Source of the DNA: Clostridia bacterium | GTDB lineage: Bacteria; Bacillota; Clostridia; UMGS1883 | NCBI GenBank assembly: GCA_017472685.1 | Contig: JAFUOO010000029.1 | Location: forward strand, 1 to 64,000 | Length of the DNA: 64,000 bases | Direction of reading: 5' to 3' | Shown here: in pieces, positions 38,001 through 46,002 of the stretch | Position numbering within the stretch: the stretch's first letter is position 1 | Layout: each line of letters opens with the position of its first letter | The notes under the pieces: generated by a model | Databases searched by the model: none | What the model was told of the DNA's origin: nothing | What the model saw: the letters and a program-made list of their open reading frames with translations, nothing else | Position numbers and translations under genes: made by a program

Positions 38001-38258
38001 GGATGGCATTATTGTATGCCATATGTTGACCTATATCAACATTACGACCAAAGTCTGGTTAGAAACGATTATTTAAAAATAATTCATGGTTCTATTTTTG
38101 CAAAAACACCGAAACATCGAAATATAGGTGCATGGGATTTTTTGTTGGGGAATATACCATCTTTTCTTCAACAAACAAGGGTAGATATTGACTGGGAACG
38201 ATTGTTTGGGATATTTAAAGCTTTCCTGAGAAATTCTATGATATATGCAGGCGATTAA
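35040..38258 (+). CDS. nuclease-STAND NTPase, candidate antiphage defence protein
   Basis: Start set at the ATG at 35040 behind AGAGGTGG; upstream frame is repeat DNA. Residues 1-120 look like a PD-(D/E)xK domain of the DUF4297/Cap4 kind: GYVYQQY, ESEAIG, FDDLYIV with Asp46/47, and EYRIQIKNYK with Gln60-Ile-Lys62. Residues 195-430 form a STAND NTPase: Walker A GKPGVGKS at 200-207, Walker B IIIDGLDH with Asp277, the LSRP sensor at 308-311, and the GYP (GxP) motif at 356-358. Residues 430-1072 are helical, without recognised repeats, as expected of a sensor. Such nuclease-STAND fusions (Avs-like) detect phage proteins and degrade DNA. No known Avs type can be assigned. Codon use is AT-rich, unlike the neighbours. 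Confidence 0.8.
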   Translation: MGAVARNALKGYVYQQYIFTLFLAKMDTERSISKIESEAIGTAKFDDLYIVDSGEEYRIQIKNYKDTTLSDIEVGNDVFTIGSNKNKYNPKEKNIVVINTANIETKIKFMGFDAVEINGIIVIPLLESKVADLLDSMFSMVSRELQIINYSFILTSKSQFVVSLEDLPKLIRLSTDLENKTILVRETLEICAPGIIHIVGKPGVGKSHYVTELANKYKDALIYRFWIGSQDADSRNRMSFDYFLNDLALAVFKSSKSYTMDELVNKINHNEFMIIIDGLDHIENYNPLELERYIDFIDRIGGGNIVVLSRPLKANTNWNKIELENWSYEETALYLASAHEIYETENAYNIYTASNGYPIITYFLAENYKLYGEVNSDCKVESIEEYYDKLLQDVKVRSALTLFATNNSFFLTNEIDLLLDGELAYVVKEFVDSYPYLFKQVMNRISLIHDSFNTYLRRQLVVYPERKKSVTKSVKKSILSGEIRYMHRMTSFDYDEDFYDSVLLKYCEFAELEALLSKTLDYNSISSFYNQLQKLLEERENLYDINQYYSFVLIHQIVNRNNLKGFEGLIYQLLIYIDNHGNIEEEIFSTGTIWNVYTLSKNESEIKKYRENKLSVFDSSYEVYKNLDEELAFFEKESKRINFEELAPLLSGTELYQNDKIELLTRYLISAWINEEKDELYDVFKLYIDGDETVALNKLQTLVSSYNIEKIWMDGILSRTKYQLYELGYFEDKNIFKHTTLQKLICSQAPYGSFQTIDYVKSFVRFNNHKKMDIENIYMVNYVWSMYYMRKDYSVITINDALRTFEENMLIDEMQSLEIIKRLMQQSEKGIRGLMVEYINDKPIDFTKKLIMLKYFNDDCPAYIFDLSPERISLFDENVVMSNFFDLIKYHMQGKTIEYRDINNLLESIYADKVLAFLSRMEFSILGNVTDKNILDRINGYGIRCIGETNPNVEEYIPFEHGYIHREDKEYIIENNVPYMELVRYTDGWHYCMPYVDLYQHYDQSLVRNDYLKIIHGSIFAKTPKHRNIGAWDFLLGNIPSFLQQTRVDIDWERLFGIFKAFLRNSMIYAGD

Positions 38259-38294
38259 AATAATGGCGATTAGTCCAATAAATGCTGTGTTACA

Positions 38295-38346
38295 CAAAAA
38301 CAAGGCTCGAGGCGGAGGAGAAACCTTTGCTTTGAGCCTTATTTTC
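38295..38346 (+). terminator. terminator of the STAND gene, family member 1 of 3
   Basis: AAGGCTCGAGGC ... CTTTGAGCCTT hairpin with T-rich tail. The same unusual loop (GGAG/AACCTTTG) appears at 41013 and 55846. Confidence 0.75.
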
Positions 38347-38429
38347 CATTAAAAAGAACTGTTTTAATGGAAAAAAGTTTCAAGTTAAAAAAACTGGCTA
38401 TATTCGTCGCAGAGATACAAAAGCTGTGA

Positions 38430-38530
38430 TATAATACCTTTATAATAAAACAAGAGGGTTTATATATAAGGAGGATAATAGAATGAATGAAGCGAATTAT
38501 GTTAAGTGGCATTTGGGTTTACTGTTGTGA
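38430..38530 (+). CDS. 15-residue leader ORF before the SEC-C protein
   Basis: TATAAT at 38430-38435 is followed by AAGGAGG and ATG at 38483. The frame MNEANYVKWHLGLLL stops at 38530. It ends 93 bases before the SEC-C gene start. The ribosome site is better than that of most genes nearby, so it could be a leader peptide or the stub of a lost gene. The rest of the 38259-38623 gap shows only the upstream terminator and a short repeat TTTTAATGGAAAA. Confidence 0.4.
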
Positions 38531-38623
38531 TATTGCAGGGAGTGTATATCCTTACCATATGCCATAGTAAAGAGCAATAAGTGGCTTTATAAAATTATAA
38601 AGTGTTTTAAGGGAGGAAATGAT

Positions 38624-41002
38624 TTGAGTAAGAAAAGCCGAGAACGAAGAGCAAAAAACAAAACAAACTGTATGCGCCCTGATGATTATGTTTCTAACGG
38701 AGTTTTTGAAATGGCACGTTTTGGAGCAAACATCGTTATGCAGAATAATCGAACGCCAAAACAACAGGAAGAACACATGGAACTCTTGGCAGCGCAATAT
38801 GAAGCCAAGTATAATGAAATTACTCATAAGATAACAGCATTGAAAGATAAAGTTTCTAAAAGCGATCCTTATGAGATTCTTATGCATTTACGCGCGAAGG
38901 CAAATATTGCACAAATGAATAAATTATCAGAGTCAGATTATTCCATGGATGAAAATGCAATTGTGTGTGCACAAGAATACATACAGAGCATGTTGGTTTC
39001 AAGCGAAAATATTTACGATGCCACAATGGATGAGGATATAGAATGGGAATTCTATGAGCAAATTTTAGCTGATTTTAAAGAATTATATGAAGAATTTGTT
39101 TTCTTCTATCACTATTGGGCGGCTCATGTAAAAAAGGAACAATCAATTGATGATAAGATAATAGATGAACTGGTGATGTCGCAGTCTCTGTACTTAGTAA
39201 AAGGAAATCGATATCAGATTTTTGAGTTAGAACCAATAAAATATTTATTGCCACCACACGATGAGGTCTTAATTGAATTATTTGGGGTATCATCTAGCGA
39301 TATAATTAGCGGATTAGACAAATTAAGGTATGCCCTTTCTCAAGAGTATGCAGACTCTGTAATGGGATTATTTGAAGAATTTGAACGGTATCAGCAAGGA
39401 AATGCTGAAGACTTTGAAAAGGCACAAAATTTAGCGGAAAAAGTATATGGTAGCGCATTGATTGATGTCAAAACCATAACCGGATGGGATGACAGATTTA
39501 TAGAAACACTGACTCTTGAGGTTGGTGAGAACAAAACATTTTTTGGAGAAGCAGAATTTGCAGGATGGCCTATTGTAGAATTGCCGGTTAGTAGAAAACC
39601 GTTTATTAAAATTGACGGAAAAGTATACGCATTTTTGTATTATAAACTTTTTGACAATATTTATAGAAACATTCAAAAAAGTATCATGAAACGAAAACCT
39701 GAATATCTTGCAGAGTGGAAAGATAAACAATGCGCAGCAAGCGAATCTATGGTAAAAGAGACTTTCGCAACATTATTGCCTGGGGCAGAAATATATGTTG
39801 GAAATCATTATCCTCAAAGAAATTCTTTAAAGCAGATGAATGAGAATGATATGATAATTATTTACCATAATTACTTATTCATAATTGAAGTGAAAGCCGG
39901 ATCATTCCCCAATACGCCGCCAATTACAGATTTCGCAGCCCATATAAATGCGTATCATACATTAGCAGAAGTGGCAGACTCTCAGTGCAGTCGCACCTTA
40001 AATTATATATCATCAAAGAATGAAGCTCCTTTTTATAACAAAGATAAAACACCGAAATTTACACTGCCAAATATTGCGAATTTTAAAGATGTATTCACTT
40101 TTTCTGTTACAGTTGATAATTTCAATGAATTTGCAGCAAGAATGGAAAAACTTAGTTTCATCTCATTGTCATGCAAAACTTTCGTTATTTCATATGACGA
40201 TTTATTAGTATACGCAAACTATTTCGATTCACCTATGCAGTTTTTGCATTATCTGAAACAGCGAAAAGCTGCAATGGATGTTGAGAAGTATCAAATATAT
40301 GATGAAATTGAGCACCTAGGTATATATATAGATAAGAATTTGTATGCGCGAAACCAATTTGGTGATGACTTTAAGCATATTAACTGGAACGGATTTAGAG
40401 CAAAATTGGATATCTATTTTTCTATGTTGTACACGTGTCCGGGAAAGATAGAAAAGCCGCGACAAAAATGGAATAAGAAATTTGATGAAATAATCAAATT
40501 TTTGAGTGAGAACGTTTCTGCGGAAAATATTAATCTGGCCCTTTTCTTAATGAATTTATCCACCGATGCGAAAAATGATATGGAAGAGCAAATAGAATAT
40601 GTTCTTGTCAGGCAAAAGCAACGAGGATACACGATTCCATCTTATGTGGTTGGGGATTTTAAATATTGTATATTTGTTGAAATGGAAGGTATTTCTTCAA
40701 TGAGCGAGTCTCAACAACGTGATTATGCATATGCATTAGCATCAAGAAATGAACAGGTTCCGGTTATGTTAATTTCTCTGAAATATGACAATCACAATGC
40801 TTTAATAAAAGTAGGTAGTAAGGAATGTGACTTCACTAAACTTGCAGCAGAAGATGCAGATAGGTTAAAGAAATTAGGTGTTGAAAAAAGCAAGGGATGG
40901 GTTGAAATTGCAAAAATGAGAAAAGGAAATATAGGGAGAAATGATTATTGTCCCTGCGGAAGCGGAAAAAAATTTAAATTTTGTTGTTTAAATAATTCGT
41001 AG
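38624..41002 (+). CDS. large protein with nuclease-like core and SEC-C zinc motif
   Basis: Starts at TTG 38624 after GGGAGG. Residues 1-60 are basic with coiled-coil character. Residues about 375-440 carry a restriction-type core: SMVKETFATLLPGAEIYVGNHY, then Asp409 in NENDMIII and E422-V-K424 in FIIEVKAGSF, fitting D-x12-ExK. The end, CPCGSGKKFKFCC (cysteines 776, 778, 787, 788), is an SEC-C zinc motif as in SecA and many accessory proteins. No known family name fits the whole 792 residues. It follows the STAND gene, shares its terminator type and its AT-rich composition, and probably belongs to the same defence cargo; this role is inferred. Confidence 0.65.
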   Translation: MSKKSRERRAKNKTNCMRPDDYVSNGVFEMARFGANIVMQNNRTPKQQEEHMELLAAQYEAKYNEITHKITALKDKVSKSDPYEILMHLRAKANIAQMNKLSESDYSMDENAIVCAQEYIQSMLVSSENIYDATMDEDIEWEFYEQILADFKELYEEFVFFYHYWAAHVKKEQSIDDKIIDELVMSQSLYLVKGNRYQIFELEPIKYLLPPHDEVLIELFGVSSSDIISGLDKLRYALSQEYADSVMGLFEEFERYQQGNAEDFEKAQNLAEKVYGSALIDVKTITGWDDRFIETLTLEVGENKTFFGEAEFAGWPIVELPVSRKPFIKIDGKVYAFLYYKLFDNIYRNIQKSIMKRKPEYLAEWKDKQCAASESMVKETFATLLPGAEIYVGNHYPQRNSLKQMNENDMIIIYHNYLFIIEVKAGSFPNTPPITDFAAHINAYHTLAEVADSQCSRTLNYISSKNEAPFYNKDKTPKFTLPNIANFKDVFTFSVTVDNFNEFAARMEKLSFISLSCKTFVISYDDLLVYANYFDSPMQFLHYLKQRKAAMDVEKYQIYDEIEHLGIYIDKNLYARNQFGDDFKHINWNGFRAKLDIYFSMLYTCPGKIEKPRQKWNKKFDEIIKFLSENVSAENINLALFLMNLSTDAKNDMEEQIEYVLVRQKQRGYTIPSYVVGDFKYCIFVEMEGISSMSESQQRDYAYALASRNEQVPVMLISLKYDNHNALIKVGSKECDFTKLAAEDADRLKKLGVEKSKGWVEIAKMRKGNIGRNDYCPCGSGKKFKFCCLNNS

Positions 41003-41012
41003 GCGAACACAA

Positions 41013-41063
41013 AACAAGGCTCAGAGCAGAGGACAAACCTTTGATTTGAGCCTTACTGTTTTT
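41013..41063. terminator. terminator after the SEC-C gene, family member 2 of 3
   Basis: AAGGCTCAGAGC ... ATTTGAGCCTT hairpin with T-rich tail, closely matching 38295 and 55846. It lies between convergent genes. Confidence 0.75.
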
Positions 41064-41067
41064 CAGG

Positions 41068-42651
41068 TTATAAACTTTTCGTAATCTCCACACCATTTTT
41101 GAAGTGGAAGGTGAGGTTGCCGTCATCGTATACTGTGACCTTTTCAACTGTAGCGTTCCAGAGCTTTTCGTCAAATTCAAAGGGGAGGGTGGGGAGCTCC
41201 TGTATGGAAAACATAAATGCACTTATTGCCTCGGCTTTAACAAAGCGGGCATTTTTTGCTTTCTGGAGCTTTTCGTATTCAGTCTTTGCTTTGTCGAAGC
41301 GGTTTGTATAATTTTCGTACTGCTCGCTATACTCCGCTGCCGTTAAGTCGGAGGATGCGTTATCGTCTATGAGCTTTCGTACAAGGTTAGACGTAACCTC
41401 CATTTCGTCAAGGTATGCCTTTGCCTGCTTTTCCAAATCCGTAAGGTTGATGAGCGTGTCATAAAGAAGCCTGCAATCCTCTAAAAGTGCTGTGCGGTCA
41501 GAAAGGAGTGTGCTGAATGCCTCTATGAAAAGGCGCTTGATATCTTCTTCATATAAGTGCAGGGAGGTGCATTTTTTATCGCCCTTGAATTTTTTGTTGC
41601 ACTGCCATATTGTCCGCTTGTACTTGCTGTTACTGTGCCATACCTTTGAGCCGTAAAACTCACCACAGTCGGCACATACAAGCTTTGCAGAAAAGGGGCT
41701 TAAGCTGTTATGGTGCTTGCCCTTTGACTTACGCACTTTCATTTCAGCCTGTACAATTTCCCATTCCTCGGGAGGGATAATTGAAGGGTGGCTTTCGGTT
41801 ACATGGTATTGTGGAACCTCGCCTTCGTTGACCTTCATTTTCTTTTGTAAAAAGTCCACAGTGAACTTCTTTTGCAGTATGGCAGCACCCTTGTACTTTT
41901 CGTTTGTAAGTATGCTTTCAATAGTGGAGGTCTGCCATGTATACTTGCCACGGGGAGTGGGGATGTTAGCTTTTGTTAAATGCTTTGCAATGGCGTTCAC
42001 GGTCTTGCCCTCAATAAACATTTTGTATATAAGGCGGACAATTTCTGCCTCCTCGGGCACAATCTCCGGTATACCGTCTTCGCCCTTTTTGTAGCCTAAG
42101 AATGAGCTGTAGGGCATTGTAACCTTGCCGTCTGCAAGGCGCTTTCTCTGGCCCCAGGTTACGTTCTCGGAAATGGAACGGCTTTCCTCCTGTGCAAGTG
42201 AGCTCATGATGGTTATGAGAAGCTCACCCTTTGAGTCAAGGGTGTAAATGTTCTCCTTTTCAAAATAAATCTCAACACCCTTGTTTTTAAGATTTCTTAC
42301 AGCAACAAGGCTGTCTACCGTATTTCGTGCAAATCGGCTGACTGACTTTGTTACTATAAGGTCAATCTTTCCGTCCAGAGCATCCTTTATCATGCGATTA
42401 AACCCGTTACGCTTTTTGGTGTTAACGGCTGAAATGCCCTCGTCGGTATAAACCTCTACAAATTCCCAATCAGGGTTTCGTGCTATGTAGTTTGTGTAAT
42501 AATCAACCTGTGCCTTGTAGCTTGTCTGCTGCTCCTCGCTGTCTGTTGAAACACGGGCGTAGGCTGCAACCCTTCTTCGGGTAGGAACAATGGCAGAGAG
42601 CCTTGTGGCAGGGTTTAGGGTAGGGGGTATAACGGTTATTTTCTTAGCCAA
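41068..42651 (-). CDS. large serine recombinase 1
   Basis: A 527-residue large serine recombinase: resolvase domain with catalytic Ser35 in AAYARVSTDSEE, IVTKSVSRFARNTVDSL, recombinase domain (IPEEAEIVRLIYKMFIEGKTVNAIAKHL), a zinc ribbon (CADCGEFYGSKVW ... CNKKFKGDKKC) and a coiled coil near 400-470. Such enzymes integrate or excise phages and conjugative elements at short att sites. Its first codons overlap the end of the second recombinase gene by eight bases, so the pair is one operon and may act as a heteromeric system. Confidence 0.95.
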   Translation of the reverse strand: MAKKITVIPPTLNPATRLSAIVPTRRRVAAYARVSTDSEEQQTSYKAQVDYYTNYIARNPDWEFVEVYTDEGISAVNTKKRNGFNRMIKDALDGKIDLIVTKSVSRFARNTVDSLVAVRNLKNKGVEIYFEKENIYTLDSKGELLITIMSSLAQEESRSISENVTWGQRKRLADGKVTMPYSSFLGYKKGEDGIPEIVPEEAEIVRLIYKMFIEGKTVNAIAKHLTKANIPTPRGKYTWQTSTIESILTNEKYKGAAILQKKFTVDFLQKKMKVNEGEVPQYHVTESHPSIIPPEEWEIVQAEMKVRKSKGKHHNSLSPFSAKLVCADCGEFYGSKVWHSNSKYKRTIWQCNKKFKGDKKCTSLHLYEEDIKRLFIEAFSTLLSDRTALLEDCRLLYDTLINLTDLEKQAKAYLDEMEVTSNLVRKLIDDNASSDLTAAEYSEQYENYTNRFDKAKTEYEKLQKAKNARFVKAEAISAFMFSIQELPTLPFEFDEKLWNATVEKVTVYDDGNLTFHFKNGVEITKSL

Positions 42652-43918
42652 CTGATTTCATCCTTTCAAGTGTTTTGTTGCGGGCAGTTTCTTTCATTTC
42701 GTCTGTCCAGCTTTCACTTCTTGAACGGTCACGCCATGTGGCGTCAAGGGTTTGTCCGTTCTTTAATTCAATGCGAAGTGTGTTGTAAGGCTCTGCGGTG
42801 ATGCTTTTAATTTCTTCAACCTTTATGCCTAAGCTATCAATCGTTTCAAAAAGAATAACCTCCGGGATTTGTTTTGAGGGGCAAGCGGATTTCCCTTGGG
42901 TGTTATAGGTTGAACATATCCATACTGTGTTGTATTTTGTAACCTTACGCCTGTAATGCTTACCACAGCAGGCACATGTTATGAGGCTCTTTAACGGGCT
43001 ATGCATTGGTGCTTTTCGCCCTGCAACCTTTTCTGCACGCCGTTTCATTTCCAGTTGTGCCAGGTTATATGTTCCCATATCGATGATTGGTTCGTGGCTG
43101 TCCTCGATGTGATACTTAGGAAGAGTGCCTATGTTGATTTCTTTCTTCTTTGTAAGGTGGTCGGAAACATAGGTCTTTTGCAGTATGAGGTTACCTGTAT
43201 AGGTGTAGTTATTGATAACATCACGTATGTTTGCTCTTTTCCACTTCTTTCCGTTCCGTGTGGGGTAGCCTTCGTCATTGAGCTTGTTTGCGATGGACAC
43301 ATGACCCATACCCTGAAGGTATAAGTCATAAATGAGGCGGATAACCTTTGCCTCACTATCAACAATCCTGAAGGCATTGTCCTTGAAGCGATAGCCGTAA
43401 ATGGTACGGTTCCAGGGGAGCCCATCTTCAAAGGAGCGTTTTACACGCCATTTCATATTTTCACTGGCAGATAAGCTTTCCTCCTGTGCGTATGATGCAA
43501 GAACTGTAAGCATCAGCTCGCCATCAGCACTCATCGTGTGAAGGTTCTGTTCTTCAAAGTATACGTCCACACCTAAAGTTTTAAGCTCGCGGATGGTCTG
43601 CAAAAGGGTAACCGTATTCCTTGCAAAACGGCTGACTGACTTTGTAACCACAAGGTCAATTTTTCCTGCCCTGCAGTCCTCTAAAAGCCGTTTAAAGCTC
43701 TCGCGGGTATCCTTTGTGCCTGTTTTGGCTTCGTCGGCGTAAACGCCTGCAAAGGTCCAGTTTCTATGGCTTTCTATGTAGCTTTTGTAGTAACTGACCT
43801 GTGCTGAAAGGGAGTGGAGCATGGCATCCTTGCCTGTGGATACTCTGGCGTATGCAGCTACACGCTTCAAAGCTACTGCATCAAGCCTTGGCAGCATAAC
43901 TTTTGTTACTGTTTTCAT
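42644..43918 (-). CDS. large serine recombinase 2
   Basis: A 424-residue serine recombinase with Ser27 in AAYARVSTGKDAM, VTKSVSRFARNTVTLL, a recombinase domain and a zinc ribbon (CACCGKHYRRKV ... CSTYNTQGKSAC). It is shorter than its partner because the C-terminal coiled coil is reduced. It lies upstream of recombinase 1 with an eight-base overlap. Paired or triple serine recombinases of this type are common in elements of Clostridia. Confidence 0.94.
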   Translation of the reverse strand: MKTVTKVMLPRLDAVALKRVAAYARVSTGKDAMLHSLSAQVSYYKSYIESHRNWTFAGVYADEAKTGTKDTRESFKRLLEDCRAGKIDLVVTKSVSRFARNTVTLLQTIRELKTLGVDVYFEEQNLHTMSADGELMLTVLASYAQEESLSASENMKWRVKRSFEDGLPWNRTIYGYRFKDNAFRIVDSEAKVIRLIYDLYLQGMGHVSIANKLNDEGYPTRNGKKWKRANIRDVINNYTYTGNLILQKTYVSDHLTKKKEINIGTLPKYHIEDSHEPIIDMGTYNLAQLEMKRRAEKVAGRKAPMHSPLKSLITCACCGKHYRRKVTKYNTVWICSTYNTQGKSACPSKQIPEVILFETIDSLGIKVEEIKSITAEPYNTLRIELKNGQTLDATWRDRSRSESWTDEMKETARNKTLERMKSVG

Positions 43919-43933
43919 TTTCTTCCCCCTTAA

Positions 43934-44389
43934 TTAAATATCTAAGCTTCCGCCCATGGCACTCTTTAAGGCGGCATTCTTTAAAAAAGCTTCATCGAAG
44001 CCACAATCCTTGTAACCTTCACGGATGGTGGCGTAATAATAGCAACCCGGTGTGCTGATGGGTCGGTCACCATTCATTATGTAAATGTATGCGGTAATGA
44101 CGTTTCCTTCAAACACAACATCGATGTTTTCCTTACGATAAAGATAAGGGTAGCCTTCGTAGTGGTCCAGGGCTCTTTCATCAGAAGAAGTAGTTTCCCA
44201 CAAAAGCACTGGCACGGACGAGCCTTCCTTTGGCTCAACGGTGGCAACAGCCGCCTCGTGTGGGCCTCTGAAAAGAAGCTCGAACCCTTCAAGAGTTGCT
44301 TGGCCCAAGACCGTAGCCTCGGGGCAACGCACCCTCATCTGGGCGTGGTTAAGGTTTGAACCGTAGGCAAGATAGATTTTTTTCGACAT
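43934..44389 (-). CDS. gamma-glutamylcyclotransferase (AIG2-like) family protein
   Basis: A 151-residue protein with the substrate-cradle motif IYLAYGSNLNHAQM (YGSN at 9-12) and the catalytic glutamate Glu78 in LDHYEGYP. Family members cyclise gamma-glutamyl groups, releasing 5-oxoproline, and can reverse gamma-glutamyl or epsilon-lysyl amide links. It lies directly after the amidoligase gene on the same strand, which suggests that one attaches and the other removes an amide-linked group. It also sits upstream of the recombinases. Confidence 0.9.
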   Translation of the reverse strand: MSKKIYLAYGSNLNHAQMRVRCPEATVLGQATLEGFELLFRGPHEAAVATVEPKEGSSVPVLLWETTSSDERALDHYEGYPYLYRKENIDVVFEGNVITAYIYIMNGDRPISTPGCYYYATIREGYKDCGFDEAFLKNAALKSAMGGSLDI

Positions 44390-44448
44390 AGTTTTGTCCT
44401 CCTAAAATTTTATTCAAGGGTAAAGACCCTTCTACCACCTTAAGGACG

Positions 44449-44470
44449 GCATTGCCGTCCGGGGTGTGGT
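44449..44470 (-). terminator. stem-loop between amidoligase and cyclotransferase genes
   Basis: AAGGACGGC att GCCGTCC, flanked by CCACC / GGTGG outer arms. There is no good U tail, so it may be an attenuator or processing hairpin rather than a full stop. Confidence 0.4.
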
Positions 44471-44481
44471 GGTTAGATTCC

Positions 44482-45378
44482 TTATGCTCTGAATCTCCAA
44501 GCTGCGGAGCCTTCAAGGTGTGTGGTTAAGTGCTCTCTGCAGTTTTTGAACTCGTCTCCGATGAAGCCGATACGGTTGAGGTAGGTTCTCATTGCGAACT
44601 TTTCATTTTCAACCTGTGGCTTCTTTGCGGAAGCGGACTTCTGTGTGAGTGCCTGGTGGTTCAATGCAAGGGCAAGAACTATGTAGCTTCTTATCTTTCC
44701 TGCGTGAAGCTCGCTGTTGAAGCCTCTCAATTCAACTGTGTGGTTGCCTGTGAAAAAGCTGTGGAGGTTTAAGAAATGGTATCGGCTGCTGTGGTAGTGT
44801 GTGCTTCTTGCTCCCATGTAATCTTCGTACCAGATGTCCTCGATTTTGGAAAGGGTGGAAGGCTTTGTTATGTTCATCTTTTCAACAAGGCGTGCATCCA
44901 TTTTCTTGCAAAATCTCGCTCTCTCGGGTTTGATTTGAAGTGCCTTGTAAAAAAGGTCGTTCTTGGAGGCGATGATGTTTATGAAGTTTCTTATGCTTCT
45001 TGCATCGTGGTTCGCTCCATCAAGGTGAATGTGGATTCCGCAGGATTCGTTTGCGAAGCCTCCGGCGTGTCTTAATTCTCTTACAAGCTCCTGCAGCTTT
45101 TCAATGTCTTCTTGGTAGGTAAGAATGGGGCTTACGAGCTCAACGCTGTATAATCCGCTTGCGGAGGTTTTTCTGCCGTTCTGCTTTGTCTGTGTGTGAA
45201 TGCTTCCGTCGCTCATCAGCTTCCACTTTCTTCCGTCCGGGGTTGTTACTGTGTAGGTTCCGTAGTAGGTGCCTGTGTATTCGTAGCTTCCTCCGAGGAC
45301 TCTTGCTGCGATAAGGGCTGCGCTTTCTCTTGTGATTCCTGTGAATTCAATTTCAATACCAAATCTTGTGTTTAACAT
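44482..45378 (-). CDS. amidoligase_2-family enzyme (COOH-NH2 ligase fold)
   Basis: A 298-residue protein with the glutamine-synthetase-like amidoligase motifs FGIEIEFTGI at 6-15, LMSDGSIH, SVELVSPIL, CGIHIHLDGA and HTVELRGFNSE. The paired E-x-E near the N-terminus and the histidines in GIHIH are the presumed metal and ATP ligands. Family members are predicted to form peptide-like amide bonds, and the family is known to co-occur with AIG2-like cyclotransferases in mobile elements. The target molecule is unknown. The RBS AAAAGGAG is clear. Confidence 0.9.
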   Translation of the reverse strand: MLNTRFGIEIEFTGITRESAALIAARVLGGSYEYTGTYYGTYTVTTPDGRKWKLMSDGSIHTQTKQNGRKTSASGLYSVELVSPILTYQEDIEKLQELVRELRHAGGFANESCGIHIHLDGANHDARSIRNFINIIASKNDLFYKALQIKPERARFCKKMDARLVEKMNITKPSTLSKIEDIWYEDYMGARSTHYHSSRYHFLNLHSFFTGNHTVELRGFNSELHAGKIRSYIVLALALNHQALTQKSASAKKPQVENEKFAMRTYLNRIGFIGDEFKNCREHLTTHLEGSAAWRFRA

Positions 45379-45515
45379 ATTTCTTGCTCCTTTTTCCCTT
45401 GAAGTGTGGTTGTTTCGTTGTGTATATATATCACTCTAAAAGGAGAAAATTGCAAGTTATATATCGGCATAAAGTACACAAATATACGGGGTGCAAATTG
45501 TGTGTATTTTTACAC

Positions 45516-45683
45516 TTAAGCGGCAAAAATGCTTGATGCATTAAAGCCGTATTTCTTGTTCATAAGTCTGTACAATTCCCGTTTTTCAGCCTGGGTGATA
45601 GTGCCCTGATTGAAGAGGGTATCTATCGAGGCAATGGCTGTGCGGTGGTTAAGAATGTTCTTTACGGTGTAGGTATCGTTCAT
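45516..45683 (-). CDS. 55-residue element protein
   Basis: Frame beginning MNDTYTVKNILNHRTAIASI and ending with GFNASSIFAA. I chose the ATG at 45683, seven bases after AAAGGAG, rather than the ATG six bases earlier. It is a helical, soluble protein with no recognised family; the phrase DTLFNQGTITQAEKRELYRL resembles short-helix SHOCT-like modules. Between it and the amidoligase start (45379-45515) is AT-rich DNA with TATATA runs and no gene. Confidence 0.6.
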   Translation of the reverse strand: MNDTYTVKNILNHRTAIASIDTLFNQGTITQAEKRELYRLMNKKYGFNASSIFAA

Positions 45684-45685
45684 TG

Positions 45686-45943
45686 TCATGCTCCTTTCTT
45701 ACGTGTATTGTTCCAGTAGGTTATGCGGCATTTGTCTGAGCAGAACCGCTTTGTCTTTCGTCCCGGTGTTTGTACTACGGGATTGTTGCAACATTGGCAG
45801 GCTACGGTGTCAGGGATTACAGGGTGCCGTCTTATGTGGGACTTTACGGTGTTTACGGAAATGCCCAGAAGATTGGCAATAGCTGTAGGGGAGAACCCCT
45901 GCAATCTTAAGCTGTCAATTTTAGTTGAGTGTTGTTTATACAT
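45686..45943 (-). CDS. small HTH protein with zinc-finger tail
   Basis: An 85-residue protein. Residues 10-38 form a sigma-like helix-turn-helix (LRLQGFSPTAIANLLGISVNTVKSHIRRH). Residues 50-78 form a four-cysteine zinc finger (CQCCNNPVVQTPGRKTKRFCSDKCRITYWN). The RBS AAAGGAG is good. Similar proteins accompany recombinases and primases in Clostridial elements and are probably regulators. Confidence 0.8.
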   Translation of the reverse strand: MYKQHSTKIDSLRLQGFSPTAIANLLGISVNTVKSHIRRHPVIPDTVACQCCNNPVVQTPGRKTKRFCSDKCRITYWNNTRKKGA

Positions 45944-45969
45944 AGGTTCTCCTTTCCAATTAATGAGCA

Positions 45970-45996
45970 GGGGAGCAACCGTAAAAGCTGCTCCCC
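45970..45996 (-). terminator. terminator after the capsid pseudogene
   Basis: Stem GGGGAGCA / TGCTCCCC with an eleven-base loop, just past the repaired capsid stop. Confidence 0.65.
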
Positions 45997-46002
45997 GGTG
46001 TA

